Positions 5,662 to 6,369 of a DNA stretch of 6,369 bases are shown here, one piece after another (within the stretch, counting starts at the first letter, position 1; each line of letters begins with the position of its first letter). Made by a program: the position numbers and the translations under genes. Under the pieces are notes generated by a model. That model did not search any database. It was not told the origin of the DNA and was given only the letters and a program-made list of their open reading frames with translations. Origin of the DNA: Candidatus Atribacteria bacterium 4572_76 (GTDB lineage Bacteria > Atribacterota > Phoenicimicrobiia > Phoenicimicrobiales > Phoenicimicrobiaceae); the NCBI GenBank assembly GCA_002084865.1, contig NBMG01000034.1:1-6369 (forward strand), in the 5' to 3' direction.

Positions 5662-6369
5662 ATGATGGAAAGATTGCAAAAATATCTGGCGGGAGCAGGG
5701 ATTGCTTCCCGAAGAAAATGTGAAGAACTAATACTTCAGGGGCAGGTACGGGTAAATAATTCTGTCGTTACTGAGTTGGGGACTAAAGTTGACCCTAAAA
5801 AAGATATCGTTGAAGTAAATGGTAGATTAGTAAAATATGAAAAAATAAAAAAGTATTCTTATATATTATTAAATAAGCCCAAAGGATATTTAACTTCTCT
5901 ATCCGATCCCTTTGGCAGACCGACTGTTTTAGATTTACTAAAAGGGGTTAAAGAAAGAGTGTACCCGGTTGGCCGTTTAGATTTTAATTCGGAAGGACTG
6001 TTAATTCTTACTAATGACGGTGAATTAGCTTATACCTTAACTCATCCGGCAAAAGAAGTAGAAAAAGTTTACATTGTCAAAGTGAAGGGAATCCCCTCTC
6101 CCGAAAAATTAAAAATCTTATCAAGGGGGGTTGCCCTGGAAAATAATTATAAAATAGCACCATGTAGCATTTACTTGTTAAAAATTACCAAGGGAAATGC
6201 CCTATTAAAAATAAAAATAAGGGAAGGGAAGAAAAGGCAGATCAGGAGAATGGGAGAATATATCGGGCATTTTGTCCTGGAGTTGAGAAGAACTCAGTTA
6301 GGTCCGATTTCTTTAAAAGGGGTGAAACCGGGAGAATACAGGTATTTAAGTAAAGAAGAAATTAAAAGT
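5662..6369 (+). CDS. rluB: Pseudouridine synthase, RsuA/RluB/RluE/RluF family (RluB-like), 3' partial
   Basis: The enzyme converts a specific rRNA uridine to pseudouridine; in the RluB subgroup the target is in 23S rRNA. An S4 RNA-binding domain occupies about residues 2-60 (RLQKYLAGAGIASRRKCEELI, then GQVRVNN). The catalytic domain begins at NKPKGYLTS (71-79). The GRLDFNSEGLLILTNDG motif at 104-120 carries the catalytic Asp107. The EGKKRQIRRM motif (188-197) and the closing LGPISLKGVKPGEYRYL are typical. The frame runs through the last base, so 236 residues are visible and only the tail is likely missing. Two adjacent ATGs (5662 and 5665) could start it; a weak GGGA lies at 5649-5652, and the gene begins one base after the scpB stop. 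The family assignment is firm; RluB rather than RsuA or RluF rests mainly on the scpAB neighbourhood. Confidence 0.95.
   Translation, partial: MMERLQKYLAGAGIASRRKCEELILQGQVRVNNSVVTELGTKVDPKKDIVEVNGRLVKYEKIKKYSYILLNKPKGYLTSLSDPFGRPTVLDLLKGVKERVYPVGRLDFNSEGLLILTNDGELAYTLTHPAKEVEKVYIVKVKGIPSPEKLKILSRGVALENNYKIAPCSIYLLKITKGNALLKIKIREGKKRQIRRMGEYIGHFVLELRRTQLGPISLKGVKPGEYRYLSKEEIKS

Overview
The window is an AT-rich bacterial chromosome segment with every recognisable gene on the + strand. It holds six protein genes in the order CCA-type tRNA nucleotidyltransferase (5' end cut), site-2 protease (M50), 482-bp non-coding gap, trpS, scpA, scpB, and an rluB-type pseudouridine synthase (3' end cut). 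The order M50 protease, trpS, scpA, scpB, rluB resembles a housekeeping neighbourhood known from Firmicutes-like and other low-GC anaerobes. A four-cysteine pattern in TrpRS like that of Thermotoga maritima also suggests an anaerobe. My best guess is an uncultured anaerobe near Atribacterota, Thermotogota or Firmicutes. This is inference from style only, and no single marker here settles it.

Region 1 (1-2910): a large fusion protein joins a DHH/DHHA1 phosphoesterase, a CBS pair and a class II tRNA nucleotidyltransferase. It overlaps by 11 bp a compact membrane metalloprotease with HEYSH and PLDG motifs. The two genes look translationally coupled.

Region 2 (2911-3392): this gap has no plausible gene. 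It holds a nested set of repeats. An imperfect inverted repeat (25 of 31 positions, arms 266 bp apart) brackets a perfect 8-bp GC-rich hairpin of the widespread 'ATTCCCGC..GCGGGAAT' type and a second 7-bp hairpin. A degenerate 8-bp tandem repeat follows. This looks like non-coding, MITE- or REP-like insertion material between two gene blocks, and is the least explained part of the window.

Region 3 (3393-6369): trpS has a strong ribosome binding site and overlaps scpA by 11 bp. scpA, scpB and the pseudouridine synthase follow almost without gaps, so this is probably one transcript. ScpA and ScpB are the kleisin and winged-helix partners of SMC in chromosome segregation. TrpRS, the CCA enzyme and RluB serve translation (tRNA charging, tRNA 3'-end synthesis, rRNA modification). 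The scpB start is odd: conserved N-terminal codons lie upstream of the first standard start codon.

I did not find a defence system, CRISPR array, mobile-element transposase or RNA gene. Most of the window is ordinary housekeeping sequence.
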